A stretch of DNA of 64,000 bases, from positions 2,990,501 through 3,054,500 of the forward strand of contig NZ_CP041091.1 of assembly GCF_006494815.1 (NCBI RefSeq), given 5' to 3'. The position numbers were made by a program, and so were the translations under genes. The notes below the pieces were generated by a model. The model saw only the letters and a program-made list of their open reading frames with translations. It was not told where the DNA came from and did no database searches. Below, piece after piece: positions 7,780 to 17,464 of this stretch; within the stretch, counting starts at the first letter, position 1, and every line of letters starts with the position of its first letter. This DNA is from Nocardioides sambongensis (GTDB taxonomy: Bacteria > Actinomycetota > Actinomycetes > Propionibacteriales > Nocardioidaceae).

Positions 7780-8259
7780 TCAGCCCAGCGGCACCAGCAG
7801 GTCGGTGCGCAGCTGCTCGGCCGGCGTCACCGACGGATCGTTCACGTAGATCTCGATCGAGCGGGCCCGGCCCTGCGCGTCGGGGTGGGCGGAGAGCTCG
7901 CTCCAGGCACGGACGAGGCCGTCGAAGCCGCCGACATGGCTGTGCATCAGGGCGCGGCCCGGCGGGAACTCGGTGACCACCACCCGGTCCGGCAGCTCCC
8001 CGGGGACCTGGGCCACCGGGAATCCGATCGTCAGGTCGAAGGTCACGCTCGGGTCGCCGTCGTAGACGGCGTATCCGGGGCCGATCGGGCCGAGCCCGGC
8101 CAGGACGGCGTATCCGGCGTCGAAGAGGGCCGGCAGGCGGTCGATGGTCACGCCGCCGTGGCGGAGCTCGACGGTGGTGATGCCGGGCGGCACCTCGACC
8201 GTCTCGACGCCGGTCACGGGATCGGGGGTCAGCACGAGAGGGGTCATGGAGGAGTTCAT
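7780..8259 (-). CDS. GyrI/AraC-effector-binding-domain protein
   Basis: A protein of about 159 aa with the small-molecule-binding SHV/GyrI-like fold pattern. Key pieces are VEVPPGITTVELRHGG, LPALFDAGYAVL, FDLTIGFPV, TEFPPGRALMHSHVGGFDGL and SIEIYVNDP. Such stand-alone domains bind drugs or metabolites. No DNA-binding domain is attached. Three starts are possible (GTG 8277, ATG 8259, ATG 8247), none with a convincing ribosome site; ATG 8259 is a compromise. It is separated from the next minus-strand gene by about 46 bases and may be co-transcribed with it. Confidence 0.65.
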   Translation of the reverse strand: MNSSMTPLVLTPDPVTGVETVEVPPGITTVELRHGGVTIDRLPALFDAGYAVLAGLGPIGPGYAVYDGDPSVTFDLTIGFPVAQVPGELPDRVVVTEFPPGRALMHSHVGGFDGLVRAWSELSAHPDAQGRARSIEIYVNDPSVTPAEQLRTDLLVPLG

Positions 8260-8305
8260 ACCCGGTGCGACCGACACCGCCGCCCGGACTCATCGCACCC
8301 CGGCC

Positions 8306-9310
8306 TCACCAGCGCGGGTGGATCGCCTCCCGCAGCCGCTCGTCGTACAGCGCACGGACCCCGTCGAGGAACGCCGCGGGCAGCGGTCCGGCCTCGCCGG
8401 CGGCGGCGTTGGCGGCCGCCTGGGCCGGCCGGCTGGCGCCGGGGATCACCGTGGTCACGCCCGGCTGCTGCCAGCACCAGGCGATCGCCGCCTGGGCCGG
8501 GGTGAGGTCGTCGCCGACGGTGTCCCGGACCAGTTCGGTGAAGGCTGCCGCCGCCTCGAGCCCGGTGGCGTAGTCCACCCCGGAGAAGGTCTCCCCGACG
8601 TCGAACGCGCTGCCGTCGCGGTTGTAATTGCGGTGGTCGTCGGAGGCGAAGGTCGTGCTGGCGTCGTACTTGCCGGTGAGCAGCCCGGAGGCGAGGGGGA
8701 CCCGGGCGATGATGCCGACCCCGGCCGCCGCGGCGGCGGGGAGCACCCGGTCCAGCGGCTTGAGCCGGAACGCGTTGAGGATGATCTGCACCGACCTCAC
8801 GCCGGGACGGGCGATCGCGGCCAGCGCCTGGTCGCAGGTCTCCACGCTCACCCCGTAGCCGGCGATCACCTGCTCGGCGACCAGCGTGTCCAGCGCCTCG
8901 TAGGTCGCGGCGTTCTCGATCACCGCCGACGGCGGGCAGTGCAGCTGGACGAGGTCGATGACCTCGACCCCGAGGTTGCGCCGCGAGCGGTCGAGCCAGC
9001 CCCGGAAGTTGTCGAGCACGTAGTTGTCGGGCAGCTGCTCGGCCCGGCGGCCCATCTTGGTGACCACGGTGAAGCCCGATCCCTCGGGGCCGCCGTGGTC
9101 GGCCAGGAAGCGGCCGACGATCTGCTCGCTGCGCCCGTCGCCGTAGACGTCGGCGGTGTCGTAGAAGGTCACCCCTGCCTCAGCAGACGCCTCCAGTACG
9201 GCGCGGGCGTCGGTCTCGCTGACCTCGCCCCAGTCCGCGCCGAGCTGCCAGGTGCCGAGGCCGACGGCGGAGACGGTGCGGCCGGTGGATCCGAAGGGTC
9301 GATGTTCCAT
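8306..9310 (-). CDS. Aldo/keto reductase
   Basis: A 334-aa (beta/alpha)8 oxidoreductase. The catalytic tetrad is visible: Asp and Tyr in YDTADVYGDGRSE, Lys in VVTKMG, His in VQLHCPP. It ends with the NADPH-binding WCWQQPGVTTVIPGAS region. ATG 9310 (MEHRPFGSTGR) is chosen because family members start just before the R-x-x-G-x-T-G strand; the frame extends six codons further. The substrate is unknown. It lies downstream of the ROK repressor gene on the same strand with a 46-base gap, so read-through from that gene is possible. Confidence 0.87.
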   Translation of the reverse strand: MEHRPFGSTGRTVSAVGLGTWQLGADWGEVSETDARAVLEASAEAGVTFYDTADVYGDGRSEQIVGRFLADHGGPEGSGFTVVTKMGRRAEQLPDNYVLDNFRGWLDRSRRNLGVEVIDLVQLHCPPSAVIENAATYEALDTLVAEQVIAGYGVSVETCDQALAAIARPGVRSVQIILNAFRLKPLDRVLPAAAAAGVGIIARVPLASGLLTGKYDASTTFASDDHRNYNRDGSAFDVGETFSGVDYATGLEAAAAFTELVRDTVGDDLTPAQAAIAWCWQQPGVTTVIPGASRPAQAAANAAAGEAGPLPAAFLDGVRALYDERLREAIHPRW

Positions 9311-9356
9311 GGCTCGATCCTGCCGCACGGACCCAGTGGCGGGTGCCGGGCGCGCC

Positions 9357-10612
9357 TCAGCCGGTGAGCAGGCGGGCGTCCACCGCGGCCGGGCTCAGCA
9401 CCCGCTTGATCGCCAGTGCCGCGCAGCCGACCAGGCCGGCGCGGTCGCCGTAGGTGGCCGGCAGGAACTGGAGCTCGCGGGTGGCGAAAGCCGAGGAGCG
9501 GGCGTAGACCGCCTCGCGGATGCCGGCGGCATAGACGTCGTACACCTCGGACATGTCGCCGCCGAGGACGACGGCCTGGGGGTTGAGCAGGTTGATCGCG
9601 ACGGCGAGCAGCTCGCCCACCTGCCGGCCGCTCTCGCGGAGGAGCTGCTTGGCCTCGGCGTCGCCGTCGCGGGCGTGGGTGACCAGGTCCCGCACGTGGC
9701 TCACCGCGCGCCCCTCCTCCTGGAGGCGGGCGACCAGCGCCCAGCCGGCCGCGATCGTCTCCAGGCAGCCGGTGTCGCCGCACCGGCAGGGACGTCCGGC
9801 CGCGTCGGCCACCTTGGTGTGGCCGAGGTCCCCGGCGCCGCCGCGGAAGCCGGCGACCAGGGCCCGGTCGGCGAGCACGCCGAGGCCGATCCCGGTGGAG
9901 GCCTTCACCACCAGCAGGTTCCGCATCCCACCGTCGGGGTGGGCGTGGCCGAGATACTCCGAGCGCGCCATCGCGTCGGCATCGTTGGCCAGGAAGAGCG
10001 GGGCGTCGGCCACCGCGGTCAGGTACGGCGCCAGCGGCACGTCGTTCCACCCCGGCAGCACCGGGGTGTCGATGCTCGTGCCGTGCTCGGCGTCGACCAC
10101 GCCGGGCAGGCTGATCGCGATGCCCAGCACCGGCGGGGAGCCGGGCTCGAGCAGCGCGGAGAGCTGCTCGGCGACGACCGGCATCACCTCGTCCGGCCCG
10201 GCCCCGATCTCCTGGTCGACCGCGGACGCGGCGAGCTGGTTGCCGGCGAGGTCGAAGACGGCCACCTGCGAGCGGGAGCGGCCGATCGCGGCCGCCAGCA
10301 CCACGCCGGCGGTGTGGTTGAAGACCAGGCTGCCGGGGGCCGGCCGCCGGTCGAGGCGAGCTCGGCACCGAGCAGCACCAGCCCGGCGTCGGAGAGCGCG
10401 CTGACCCGGTTGACGATCGCCGTCCGGGAGAGTCCGGTCAGCCGGCGCAGGTCGGAGCGGGTGGTGGCCCGTCCGGTGCGCAGCAGCTGCAACAGGTCGC
10501 CGGCGCTGGGCAGCTCACGACCCAGCTCGCGCGCCGCCTCCCGCACCGCCTCCCGGGGCCCTTCGGCGCGTACCGCCGCTGCCTCCGCCTCGTCGAGCAC
10601 TGCTTCGGACAT
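9357..10612 (-). CDS. ROK-family transcriptional repressor, one apparent frameshift
   Basis: The N-terminal winged helix (DLLQLLRTGRATTRSDLRRL, then TGLSRTAIVNRVSAL) is followed by a ROK sugar-kinase fold with the zinc motif CRCGDTGCLE, so this is a NagC/XylR-like regulator. The frame breaks at the G-run 10335-10339. One extra base restores TGGRPPGSLVFNHTAGVVLAAA, joining the HTH and ROK halves. ATG 10612 is chosen because a TACAGT -10 ends seven bases upstream. It is divergent from zwf-edd-eda with a dyad between them, so it very likely controls the Entner-Doudoroff genes and itself. The effector is probably a glucose or gluconate derivative, by inference. Confidence 0.85.
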
Positions 10613-10619
10613 GTTCCAC

Positions 10620-10648
10620 ACTGTAGTCGGGTCACTTTTGTCTGAAAA
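10620..10648 (-). promoter_or_regulatory. ROK gene promoter (leaderless)
   Basis: Reading on the minus strand, a -35-like TTTTCA (10648-10643) lies 17 bases before a -10-like TACAGT (10625-10620). Seven bases later comes ATG 10612. No ribosome-binding site is present, consistent with a leaderless mRNA. Confidence 0.5.
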
Positions 10649-10650
10649 GT
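10634..10650. promoter_or_regulatory. Candidate ROK operator in the ROK/zwf divergent region
   Basis: A perfect inverted repeat ACTTTT-GTCTG-AAAAGT. It is AT-rich in an otherwise GC-rich region and overlaps the -35/spacer of the ROK promoter. The position suits autorepression and control of the facing zwf operon. Confidence 0.6.
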
Positions 10651-10685
10651 ACCTAAGTGGGGTTCCCTGAGAGCGACCCGACGAC

Positions 10686-10691
10686 TACCGT
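10686..10691 (+). promoter_or_regulatory. zwf -10 element
   Basis: TACCGT ends eight bases before ATG 10700, giving a leaderless or near-leaderless transcript for zwf-edd-eda. No good -35 was found at 17-18 bases, so the call is tentative. Confidence 0.4.
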
Positions 10692-10699
10692 TGACTCCG

Positions 10700-12229
10700 A
10701 TGACCGAGCACACCCCCGACCTCGTGCTGCCTGCCTGCGACTTCACCGTCTTCGGCGCGACCGGCGACCTCGCGCTGTACCAGCTGCTGCCCGGCCTCTA
10801 CCACCGGGAGCGGGAGCGCCAGCTGCCCGCGGAGACCCGGATCATCGGCGTCTCGCGCAGCGCGCTCGACGACGCCGGCTACCGCGACATGGTCAGCCGC
10901 GTCCTCTTCGACACGATCCCCGAGGACGACCTGGAGGTCGGCGCTCTGCACCGGCTGATCCACCGCCTGCACCACGTCGCCCTCGACGTGGACAGCACCG
11001 ACGGCTGGGACCGTCTGCACGGCCTGCTCAAGGACCACGAGCGCGCGCCCGCGGTGACCCAGGGCTTCACCACCGACGGCGACACCCGGGACGGCGTCGA
11101 CCCGGCGGCCCCGACCCGGATCTACTACCTGGCCGTCGACCCCGGCCTCTACGGCGCGATCGCCGAGCACCTCGCCGCGATGGACATGGTCACCCCGGAC
11201 TGCCGAGTGGTGCTGGAGAAGCCGATCGGCGACGGCCTGGAGTCCTCCCGCCGGATCAACGACGCGGTCGGCGCCGTCTTCGCCGAGCACCAGATCTTCC
11301 GGATCGACCACTACCTCGGCAAGGAGTCGGTGCAGAACCTGCTGGTCACCCGGTTCGCCAACACCTTCCTCGAGCCGTTGTGGAACTCCCGCTGGGTGGA
11401 CCACGTGCAGATCACCGTCGCCGAGGCACCGGGGGTCGCCGAGCACCGGGCGCCGTACTACGAGGACGCCGGCGCGCTGCGCGACATGGTGCAGAACCAC
11501 CTGCTCCAGCTGCTCTGCCTGGTGGCGATGGAGCCGCCCACCTACGTCGGCCCGGACACGGTGCGCGACGAGAAGCTGAAGGTGCTCCAGGCGCTGGCGC
11601 CGATCACCGGGCCGGGGGTCGACCAGCGGGTGGTGCGCGGCCAGTACGCCTCCTACGCCGAGGAGATCGGCCACGCCACCGACACCGAGACCTTCGTCGC
11701 GCTGCGCGCGGACGTGCAGAACTGGCGTTGGGCCGGGGTGCCGTTCTACCTGCGCACCGGCAAGCGGATGGCCCGGGACGAGTCCGCGATCGAGGTGGTC
11801 TTCAAGGAGCCGCCGCACGCGATGTTCCCGCACAGCGAGGGCACCACCAAGCCCAACCGGCTGACCGTCCGGCTCAAGCCGGACGAGGGGATGCAGCTGC
11901 ACCTGACCGCCAAGGTGCCCGGCCCCGGCGGCATCCGGCTGCACCCCACCTCGCTGGACCTCAGCTATGCCACCGCCTTCGACGAGCGCTGCCCGGACCC
12001 CTACGAGCGGTTGCTGATGGACGTCATCCGCGGCATCCCGACGTTGTTCATGCGCCGCGACGAGGTGGAGGCCGCCTGGGCCTGGGTCACCCCGATCCTC
12101 GAGCGCTGGCAGGAGCTGGCCGAGACCGCACCCGAGACCACCCCGATCCCCTACCCCGACGGCACCCACGGTCCCGGTGAGGCAGCAGCGCTGCTGGCCG
12201 CCGACGGCCACGCCTGGCAGGAGAGCTGA
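10700..12229 (+). CDS. zwf: Glucose-6-phosphate 1-dehydrogenase
   Basis: A 509-aa enzyme oxidising glucose-6-phosphate to 6-phosphogluconolactone with NAD(P)+. Visible motifs are the nucleotide-binding GATGDLA (residues 19-25), EKPIG (173-177) and the substrate-binding RIDHYLGKE (201-209). Full length for the family. ATG 10700 is preferred over TTG 10691 because of its position after a -10 sequence. The next gene starts one base after its stop. The three-gene block feeds 6-phosphogluconate directly into the Entner-Doudoroff route. A 6-phosphogluconolactonase gene is not in the window. Confidence 0.97.
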   Translation: MTEHTPDLVLPACDFTVFGATGDLALYQLLPGLYHRERERQLPAETRIIGVSRSALDDAGYRDMVSRVLFDTIPEDDLEVGALHRLIHRLHHVALDVDSTDGWDRLHGLLKDHERAPAVTQGFTTDGDTRDGVDPAAPTRIYYLAVDPGLYGAIAEHLAAMDMVTPDCRVVLEKPIGDGLESSRRINDAVGAVFAEHQIFRIDHYLGKESVQNLLVTRFANTFLEPLWNSRWVDHVQITVAEAPGVAEHRAPYYEDAGALRDMVQNHLLQLLCLVAMEPPTYVGPDTVRDEKLKVLQALAPITGPGVDQRVVRGQYASYAEEIGHATDTETFVALRADVQNWRWAGVPFYLRTGKRMARDESAIEVVFKEPPHAMFPHSEGTTKPNRLTVRLKPDEGMQLHLTAKVPGPGGIRLHPTSLDLSYATAFDERCPDPYERLLMDVIRGIPTLFMRRDEVEAAWAWVTPILERWQELAETAPETTPIPYPDGTHGPGEAAALLAADGHAWQES

Positions 12230-14155
12230 GTGAACATCCCGACCACCCCCACGACCACTCCGGTCCCGCTGCACCCGGTGCTCGCCGAGGTGACCGACCG
12301 GCTGATCGAGCGCAGCGCCGGCACCCGGGCCGCCTACCTGGACAAGATCCGGGCCGCAGGCCAGCGCGGGCCCGCCCGCGGCCGGCTGGCCTGCGCCAAC
12401 CTGGCCCACGGGTTCGCCGCCGCCGAGGGCGCGGAGAAGACCGAGCTCAAGCGCGGCGGCAAGCCCAACCTGGCCATCGTCACCAGCTACAACGACATGC
12501 TCTCGGCGCACCAGCCCTACGGCGACTACCCGCCGGTGCTGAAGCAGGCCGTGATCCGCGCCGGCGGCATCGCCCAGGTCGCCGGCGGCGTGCCCGCGAT
12601 GTGCGACGGCATCACCCAGGGCCGCGACGGGATGCAGCTCTCCCTCTACAGCCGCGACGTGATCGCCATGTCCACCGCGATCGCACTGTCCCACGACATG
12701 TTCGACGGCGCACTGCTGCTCGGGGTCTGCGACAAGATCGTCCCCGGCCTCCTGATCGGCGCGCTCTCCTTCGGCCACCTGCCGTCGGTCTGGGTGCCGG
12801 CCGGTCCGATGACCTCGGGCCTGCCGAACAAGGAGAAGGCGCACGTGCGCCAGCTCTTCGCCGAGGGGAAGGCGGGGCGTGAGGAGCTGCTCGAGGCAGA
12901 GTCGGCGTCGTACCACTCCCGCGGGACGTGCACCTTCTACGGCACGGCGAACTCCAACCAGCTGCTGATGGAGGTGCTCGGGCTGCACCTGCCGGGCTCC
13001 TCCTTCGTCAACCCCGGTACGCCGCTGCGCGAGGCGCTGACCGACGCCGCCGCGGAGCGGGCGGTCGCGCTCACCCCGCAGCACGACGACGCCCCGCCGC
13101 TCGGCGAGATGGTCGACGAGCTGGCGATCCTCAACGCCTGCGTCGCGCTGCTGGCCAGCGGCGGGTCGACCAACCACACCCTGCACCTGGTCGCCATCGC
13201 CCGGGCCGCGGGCATCCAGCTGACCTGGGACGACCTGGCCGACCTCTCCGCCGTGGTGCCGCTGCTGGCCCGCATCTACCCGAACGGCTCCGCCGACGTG
13301 AACCACTTCCACGCCGCCGGCGGGATCGGGTTCCTGGTCCGCACCCTGCTCGACGCCGGCCTGCTGCACGAGAACGTGCAGACCATCGCCGGCCCCGGAC
13401 TGCGCCGCTACACCACCGAGCCGGTCCTGATCGACGGCGAGCTGACCTGGCGCCCGGGCACCGACCACAGCCTGGACACCGACGTGCTGCGCCCCGCCGA
13501 CGACCCGTTCTCCGCCGACGGCGGGGTCAAGGTGGTCCGCGGCCCGCTCGGCACCGGCGTGATCAAGACCTCCGCGGTCGCCGTCGAGCACCGCTACGTC
13601 TCCGCCCCGGCGCGGGTCTTCGACGACCAGCACCACTTCCTGGACGCGTTCGGCGCCGGCGAGCTCGACGGTCAGGACCTGGTCGCGGTGATCCGCTATC
13701 AGGGACCGGCCGCCAACGGGATGCCCGAGCTGCACAAGCTCACCCCTGCGCTCGGCGTGCTGCAGGACCGCGGCCAGAGGGTCGCGATCGTCACCGACGG
13801 CCGGATGTCGGGAGCCTCGGGCAAGGTGCCCGCCGCGATCCACGTGACGCCGGAGGCGGCACTCGGCGGACCGTTGAGCCGGGTCCGCGACGGCGACCTG
13901 ATCACCCTCGACGCCGAGGCGGATGTGCTCACCATCGTCGACGCCGACGGCGAGGCGATCGTGCTCGCCGACCGCCCGGCCACCGGCCACGCGCCCACCG
14001 AGGCGGAATGGGCCGGCACCGGACGCGACCTGTTCTCCGCGTTCCGTGCGACGATCGGTCCCGCCGATCAGGGTGCGTCCGTCTTCGGACTGCCCGTCCC
14101 CGTCCCCACCGCCGCCGAGGAGGCCGCCGTTGTCCAGCCTGCCCACACCCACTGA
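12230..14155 (+). CDS. edd: 6-phosphogluconate dehydratase
   Basis: A 641-aa IlvD/Edd-family Fe-S dehydratase that converts 6-phosphogluconate to 2-keto-3-deoxy-6-phosphogluconate. Conserved segments include [56 protein letters not shown] and [18 protein letters not shown]. Full length. The GTG start lies directly after the zwf stop (TGAGTGA), implying coupled translation. It overlaps eda by 26 bases. The Edd-specific length and its neighbour eda separate it from dihydroxyacid dehydratase. Confidence 0.96.
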   Translation: MNIPTTPTTTPVPLHPVLAEVTDRLIERSAGTRAAYLDKIRAAGQRGPARGRLACANLAHGFAAAEGAEKTELKRGGKPNLAIVTSYNDMLSAHQPYGDYPPVLKQAVIRAGGIAQVAGGVPAMCDGITQGRDGMQLSLYSRDVIAMSTAIALSHDMFDGALLLGVCDKIVPGLLIGALSFGHLPSVWVPAGPMTSGLPNKEKAHVRQLFAEGKAGREELLEAESASYHSRGTCTFYGTANSNQLLMEVLGLHLPGSSFVNPGTPLREALTDAAAERAVALTPQHDDAPPLGEMVDELAILNACVALLASGGSTNHTLHLVAIARAAGIQLTWDDLADLSAVVPLLARIYPNGSADVNHFHAAGGIGFLVRTLLDAGLLHENVQTIAGPGLRRYTTEPVLIDGELTWRPGTDHSLDTDVLRPADDPFSADGGVKVVRGPLGTGVIKTSAVAVEHRYVSAPARVFDDQHHFLDAFGAGELDGQDLVAVIRYQGPAANGMPELHKLTPALGVLQDRGQRVAIVTDGRMSGASGKVPAAIHVTPEAALGGPLSRVRDGDLITLDAEADVLTIVDADGEAIVLADRPATGHAPTEAEWAGTGRDLFSAFRATIGPADQGASVFGLPVPVPTAAEEAAVVQPAHTH

Positions 14156-14783
14156 GCCCGCTGGCACCACCGCCTCCGTGCTGGACGCCGTGCCGGTGCT
14201 GCCGGTCGTCGTCGTGGACCGCGTCGAGGACGCGGTGCCGTTGGCCCGGGCGCTGGTCGCCGGAGGACTGCCCGCGGTCGAGCTGACCCTGCGCACCCCG
14301 GTGGCGCTCGACGCGATCCGCGCGATCGCGAGCGAGGTGCCCGAGATCCTGCTCGGTGCCGGCACCATCACCACGCCGGCCGAGGCCGAGGCGGCGGTCA
14401 CCGCCGGCGCCCGGTTCCTGGTCTCCCCCGGCTGCACCCCGACCCTGCTCGCCGGGATGCAGGCGACCGGGGTCCCGTTCCTGCCCGGCACCTCCACGGT
14501 CTCCGAGGTGCTGGCCGTGCTGGAGTCCGGTCAGCAGGAGATGAAGTTCTTCCCGGCCGAGGCCGCCGGCGGCACGCCCTACCTGAAGTCGGTGGGCGGG
14601 CCGCTGCCGCAGGCCCGCTTCTGCCCCACCGGCGGGATCACCCCCGCGTCGGCGCCGAGCTATCTCGCGCTGCCCAACGTCGGTTGCGTCGGTGGCTCCT
14701 GGATCACGCCGGGCGACGCGGTCGCCGCCGGCGACTGGGAGCGGATCTCCAAGCTCGCCGCCGAGGCCGCCACCCTGCGCTGA
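14130..14783 (+). CDS. eda: 2-keto-3-deoxy-6-phosphogluconate aldolase
   Basis: A 217-aa class I aldolase that splits KDPG to pyruvate and glyceraldehyde-3-phosphate. The catalytic Glu51 sits in VELTLRTP and the Schiff-base Lys139 in [23 protein letters not shown] and [13 protein letters not shown] are also family-typical. The start is TTG 14130, supported by AGGAGG at 14118-14123 six bases upstream. This places the ribosome-binding site and the first eight codons inside edd. It completes the zwf-edd-eda operon. Its stop nearly meets the convergent tadA stop (six bases apart), and no terminator hairpin separates them. Confidence 0.95.
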   Translation: MSSLPTPTEPAGTTASVLDAVPVLPVVVVDRVEDAVPLARALVAGGLPAVELTLRTPVALDAIRAIASEVPEILLGAGTITTPAEAEAAVTAGARFLVSPGCTPTLLAGMQATGVPFLPGTSTVSEVLAVLESGQQEMKFFPAEAAGGTPYLKSVGGPLPQARFCPTGGITPASAPSYLALPNVGCVGGSWITPGDAVAAGDWERISKLAAEAATLR

Positions 14784-14789
14784 GCCCGG

Positions 14790-15251
14790 TCAGCGGCGCT
14801 GGCGGGCGAAGAACTCCTCGAGCAGGGCCGTCGACTCCTCGGCGAGCACCCCGGCGACCACCTCGGGCCGATGGTTGAGCCGACGGTCCCGTACGACGTC
14901 CCACAGGCTGCCCACCGCACCCGCCTTGTCGTCGTAGGCGCCGAAGACGACCCGGTCGACCCGGCTCAGCACGGCGGCACCGGAGCACATGGTGCACGGC
15001 TCCAGGGTGACCACCAGGGTGCAGCCGGCCAGGCGCCACTCGCCGAGAGCCGCGGCCGCCGCCCGCAGCGCGACGACCTCCGCGTGACCGGTCGGGTCAC
15101 CCTCGGCCTCGCGGACGTTGTGCCCCACGCCCACCGTGGTGCCGTCGGCGTCGAGCACCACCGCGCCGATCGGCACGTCCCCGCCCGCCAGGGCGGCGCG
15201 CGCCTGCACCAGCGCGGCCTGCATCGCGGGCCGCCAACGTCCACCGTTCAC
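14790..15251 (-). CDS. tadA: tRNA-specific adenosine deaminase
   Basis: A 153-aa zinc deaminase converting A34 to inosine in tRNA-Arg. The catalytic HAE (residues 56-58) and the zinc ligands in PCTMC (85-89) are present, with DVPIGAVV near the N-terminus. The GTG 15251 start overlaps the upstream stop (GTGA), implying coupling. A later ATG at 15224 would leave 144 residues and lose part of helix 1, so GTG is preferred. The upstream partner gene is typical for actinobacteria. Confidence 0.93.
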   Translation of the reverse strand: MNGGRWRPAMQAALVQARAALAGGDVPIGAVVLDADGTTVGVGHNVREAEGDPTGHAEVVALRAAAAALGEWRLAGCTLVVTLEPCTMCSGAAVLSRVDRVVFGAYDDKAGAVGSLWDVVRDRRLNHRPEVVAGVLAEESTALLEEFFARQRR

Positions 15252-15751
15252 GCCGAGGCGAGCCCCACCGCGTCGTCGAAGAGGTCGCCGAAGCCCAGCA
15301 CCCGGGCGACGTCGGAGAGCATCTCGTCGGGGTAGGCGTCGTCGTCGTCGAGCAGGACCGCGAGGTCCAGCGCCGACATGCCCAGGTCGCTCAGCAGGTC
15401 CAGATCGCCGGCCGGCTCCGGCTCGTCCTCGTCGTCCTCGGGCAGCGGCAGGCCGAGCAGCTCGACCGCCTCGGCGGCGAGTGCCCACTCCGTGGCGGCG
15501 GTGATGTCGGAGAGCATCAGCCGCGTCTCGTGCTGGCTGACCCGGACGATCAGGCAGAAGTCCTCGTCGACCGCGACCAGACCGACCGCCCCCTCCTCGA
15601 GCGGGAAACGGCGGAGCGCCGCGACCAGGGTGTGCAGGTCCTGCGCGTGGTCGAGGGTCAGCTCGGCGACCTGCCAGTCACCGTCCGCGCGGTAGGCGGC
15701 CACGGCGAAGTCGACCTCGTCAGCCCCGTCCACCTCGTCCAGGTCGTTCAT
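15248..15751 (-). CDS. tRNA adenosine deaminase-associated protein
   Basis: A 167-aa acidic protein. The N-terminal part reads DFAVAAYRADGDWQVAEL, then FPLEEGAVGLVAVDEDFCLIVR. A very acidic linker (PEDDEDEPEPAGDLD) and a helical end (DLAVLLDDDDAYPDEMLSDVAR) follow. It matches the actinobacterial family found directly before tadA; the biochemical role is unknown. GGAGG six bases before ATG 15751 fixes the start; an ATG four codons earlier is less well placed. The tadA start overlaps its stop. Confidence 0.85.
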   Translation of the reverse strand: MNDLDEVDGADEVDFAVAAYRADGDWQVAELTLDHAQDLHTLVAALRRFPLEEGAVGLVAVDEDFCLIVRVSQHETRLMLSDITAATEWALAAEAVELLGLPLPEDDEDEPEPAGDLDLLSDLGMSALDLAVLLDDDDAYPDEMLSDVARVLGFGDLFDDAVGLASA

Positions 15752-15873
15752 CGCCGCCTCCATCGCCGCACCGCTCGGCTCGTGGGCGTCCAGCGTGGCA
15801 CGGCCGACCCCCAACCCGCCAGACAGTTCCGCAGGGCAACTGGACGCAGCGACGTGGACGGCTGCCGGACCGC

Positions 15874-16728
15874 TCACCCGGGCCGGTGCGCGAGCACACT
15901 CGCGGTGAGCCGGTCGAGGACCGGTGAGTCGAGCCGCCACCGCTGCCAGTGCAGCGGGACCCTCGCCGCCCGCCGGCCGATCCGGACCACCTCGCCGCGC
16001 TCCTCGGCCGGGACCAGCTGGTGGGCGGGCAGCATCCCCCACCCCAGCCCGGCGACCACCGCGGCGAGGAAGTCGTCGCTGGACGGCACCCGGTGGGTCA
16101 GCGGCGGCGCCGGGACCCCGTGGGCCGCCAGCTCCTGGTCCTGCAGCAGGTCCTTGTCGTTGAAGCGGACCACCGGCATCCGCCGCCAGTCCGGCGCGGC
16201 GTCGTACCGGGCGAGCAGGGCGGGGGCCGCCGCGGCGACGTAGGTCAGCGTGCCCAGCGGCCGGACCGAGCAGCCCTGGACCGGGGTCGGATCGCTGGTG
16301 ACCGCGCCCATCACCTCGCCGCCGCGGAGCAGCTCGTGGCTGTGTGCCTGGTCCTCGATCGCCAGCCGCAGGGCCACGTCGCCCCACCCGCCGACGTCGG
16401 CGAGCACGCCGCGGAACCACCCGGCCAGCGAGTCGGCGTTGACCGCGACGCTGACCTCGGTCGGCGCGTGGTCGCCGAGGTCGGCCTCGTCGTAGAGGAG
16501 CCGCAGCTGGCGTCCGAGGCGGACCAGCCCGGTCGCCGCGTCGGTGGGTCGGCACGGAGCGCCGCGGGTGACCAGCACCCGGCCCGCCTGGGCTTCCAGC
16601 GCACGGATGCGCTGGCTGATCGCGCTCGGCGTCACGTGCAGCGCGCGGGCCGCGGCCTCGAAGGTGCCGTGCTCGGCGATCGCGACCAGGGCGGCGAGCT
16701 GGTTCGGCTGAGGCTCCACCCGACCCAT
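15874..16728 (-). CDS. LysR-family regulator of basic amino acid export (ArgP/LysG type)
   Basis: A 284-aa LysR protein. The N-terminal HTH (LAALVAIAEHGTFEAAARAL, then HVTPSAISQRIRALE) has the wording typical of ArgP/LysG, as does GQVLVTRG-like GRVLVTRGAPCRPT. An effector-binding domain follows. It is divergent from a LysE/ArgO exporter, the standard arrangement in which LysG senses lysine or arginine and activates lysE. ATG 16728 is chosen; the frame extends only four codons further. The 72-base gap carries a dyad suited to LysR binding. Confidence 0.9.
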   Translation of the reverse strand: MGRVEPQPNQLAALVAIAEHGTFEAAARALHVTPSAISQRIRALEAQAGRVLVTRGAPCRPTDAATGLVRLGRQLRLLYDEADLGDHAPTEVSVAVNADSLAGWFRGVLADVGGWGDVALRLAIEDQAHSHELLRGGEVMGAVTSDPTPVQGCSVRPLGTLTYVAAAAPALLARYDAAPDWRRMPVVRFNDKDLLQDQELAAHGVPAPPLTHRVPSSDDFLAAVVAGLGWGMLPAHQLVPAEERGEVVRIGRRAARVPLHWQRWRLDSPVLDRLTASVLAHRPG

Positions 16729-16732
16729 CCTA

Positions 16733-16751
16733 AGGATCACTTAACGATCCT
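16733..16751. promoter_or_regulatory. Dyad in the LysR/LysE intergenic region
   Basis: AGGATC-N7-GATCCT is a perfect inverted repeat starting five bases before the regulator gene and 50 bases before lysE. A third AGGATCG copy lies just before the exporter start and may double as its ribosome site. Probably the regulator's binding site. Confidence 0.5.
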
Positions 16752-16800
16752 GAGAAACATTCGCTGGCCTTGTCGGCCGCCGCGCCTCAGGATCGACCCC

Positions 16801-17394
16801 ATGACCTTCGTCGTCGGCATGCTCACCGGCCTCTCCCTGATCGTGGTGATCGGGGCGCAGAACGCCCTGGTCCTGCGCCAGGGCATCCGCCGGTCGCACG
16901 TGCTCCCCGTGGTGGCCGTCTGCTCGCTCTCCGACCTGGTCCTGATCCTGGCCGGGGTCGCCGGCGTCGGCGTGCTGGTGGACCGGGCGGGGTGGCTGAT
17001 CGAGGCGCTGCGCTGGTTCGGCGCCGCCTTCCTGATCGGGTACGGCGTGGCCTGCCTGCGCCGCGCGATGCGGACCGAGCAGCTGGAGGCCGCCGGCAAC
17101 GGTCGCGGCACCGCCCGTGCCGTGGTGCTGCAGACGCTGGCGCTGACCTGGTTGAACCCGCACGTCTACCTGGACACCGTGGTGCTGCTCGGCTCGATCG
17201 CGCAGACCCACGGCAGCGTCGGCCGGTGGTGGTTCGGGGCCGGCGCCGCGGCCGGCAGCCTGGTCTGGTTCTCCGCGCTCGGCTTCGGGGCCACCCGGCT
17301 GGCCCCGCTGCTCGCCCGGCCGCGTGCCTGGCAGGTACTCGACGTGGTGATCGCGCTGGTGATGTTCGCGGTCGCCGCGAGCCTGCTGCTCTGA
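16801..17394 (+). CDS. LysE/ArgO-family basic amino acid exporter
   Basis: A 197-aa membrane protein with about five to six hydrophobic segments. Family signatures are the N-terminal [20 protein letters not shown] and the central [19 protein letters not shown]. It exports lysine and/or arginine when intracellular pools are high. The partner regulator is encoded divergently. It has full family length and starts at ATG 16801. Confidence 0.93.
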   Translation: MTFVVGMLTGLSLIVVIGAQNALVLRQGIRRSHVLPVVAVCSLSDLVLILAGVAGVGVLVDRAGWLIEALRWFGAAFLIGYGVACLRRAMRTEQLEAAGNGRGTARAVVLQTLALTWLNPHVYLDTVVLLGSIAQTHGSVGRWWFGAGAAAGSLVWFSALGFGATRLAPLLARPRAWQVLDVVIALVMFAVAASLLL

Positions 17395-17451
17395 CCCGTG
17401 CGGCCCGGTCGCACGCGGGCGATCGACGCGCCGCTCGCCGTGGCGATCATC

Positions 17452-17457
17452 TAGGGT
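17452..17457 (+). promoter_or_regulatory. upp -10 element (leaderless)
   Basis: TAGGGT is followed after seven bases by ATG 17465. No ribosome-binding site precedes the ATG. No clear -35 was seen. Confidence 0.4.
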
Positions 17458-17464
17458 TCGGTGC

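Noticed and set aside
10685..14497. A 1270-codon open frame on the minus strand opposite zwf-edd-eda
   Set aside because: It is the antisense shadow of three clear enzymes. Its low-complexity Gly/Arg/Val/His composition matches no family.
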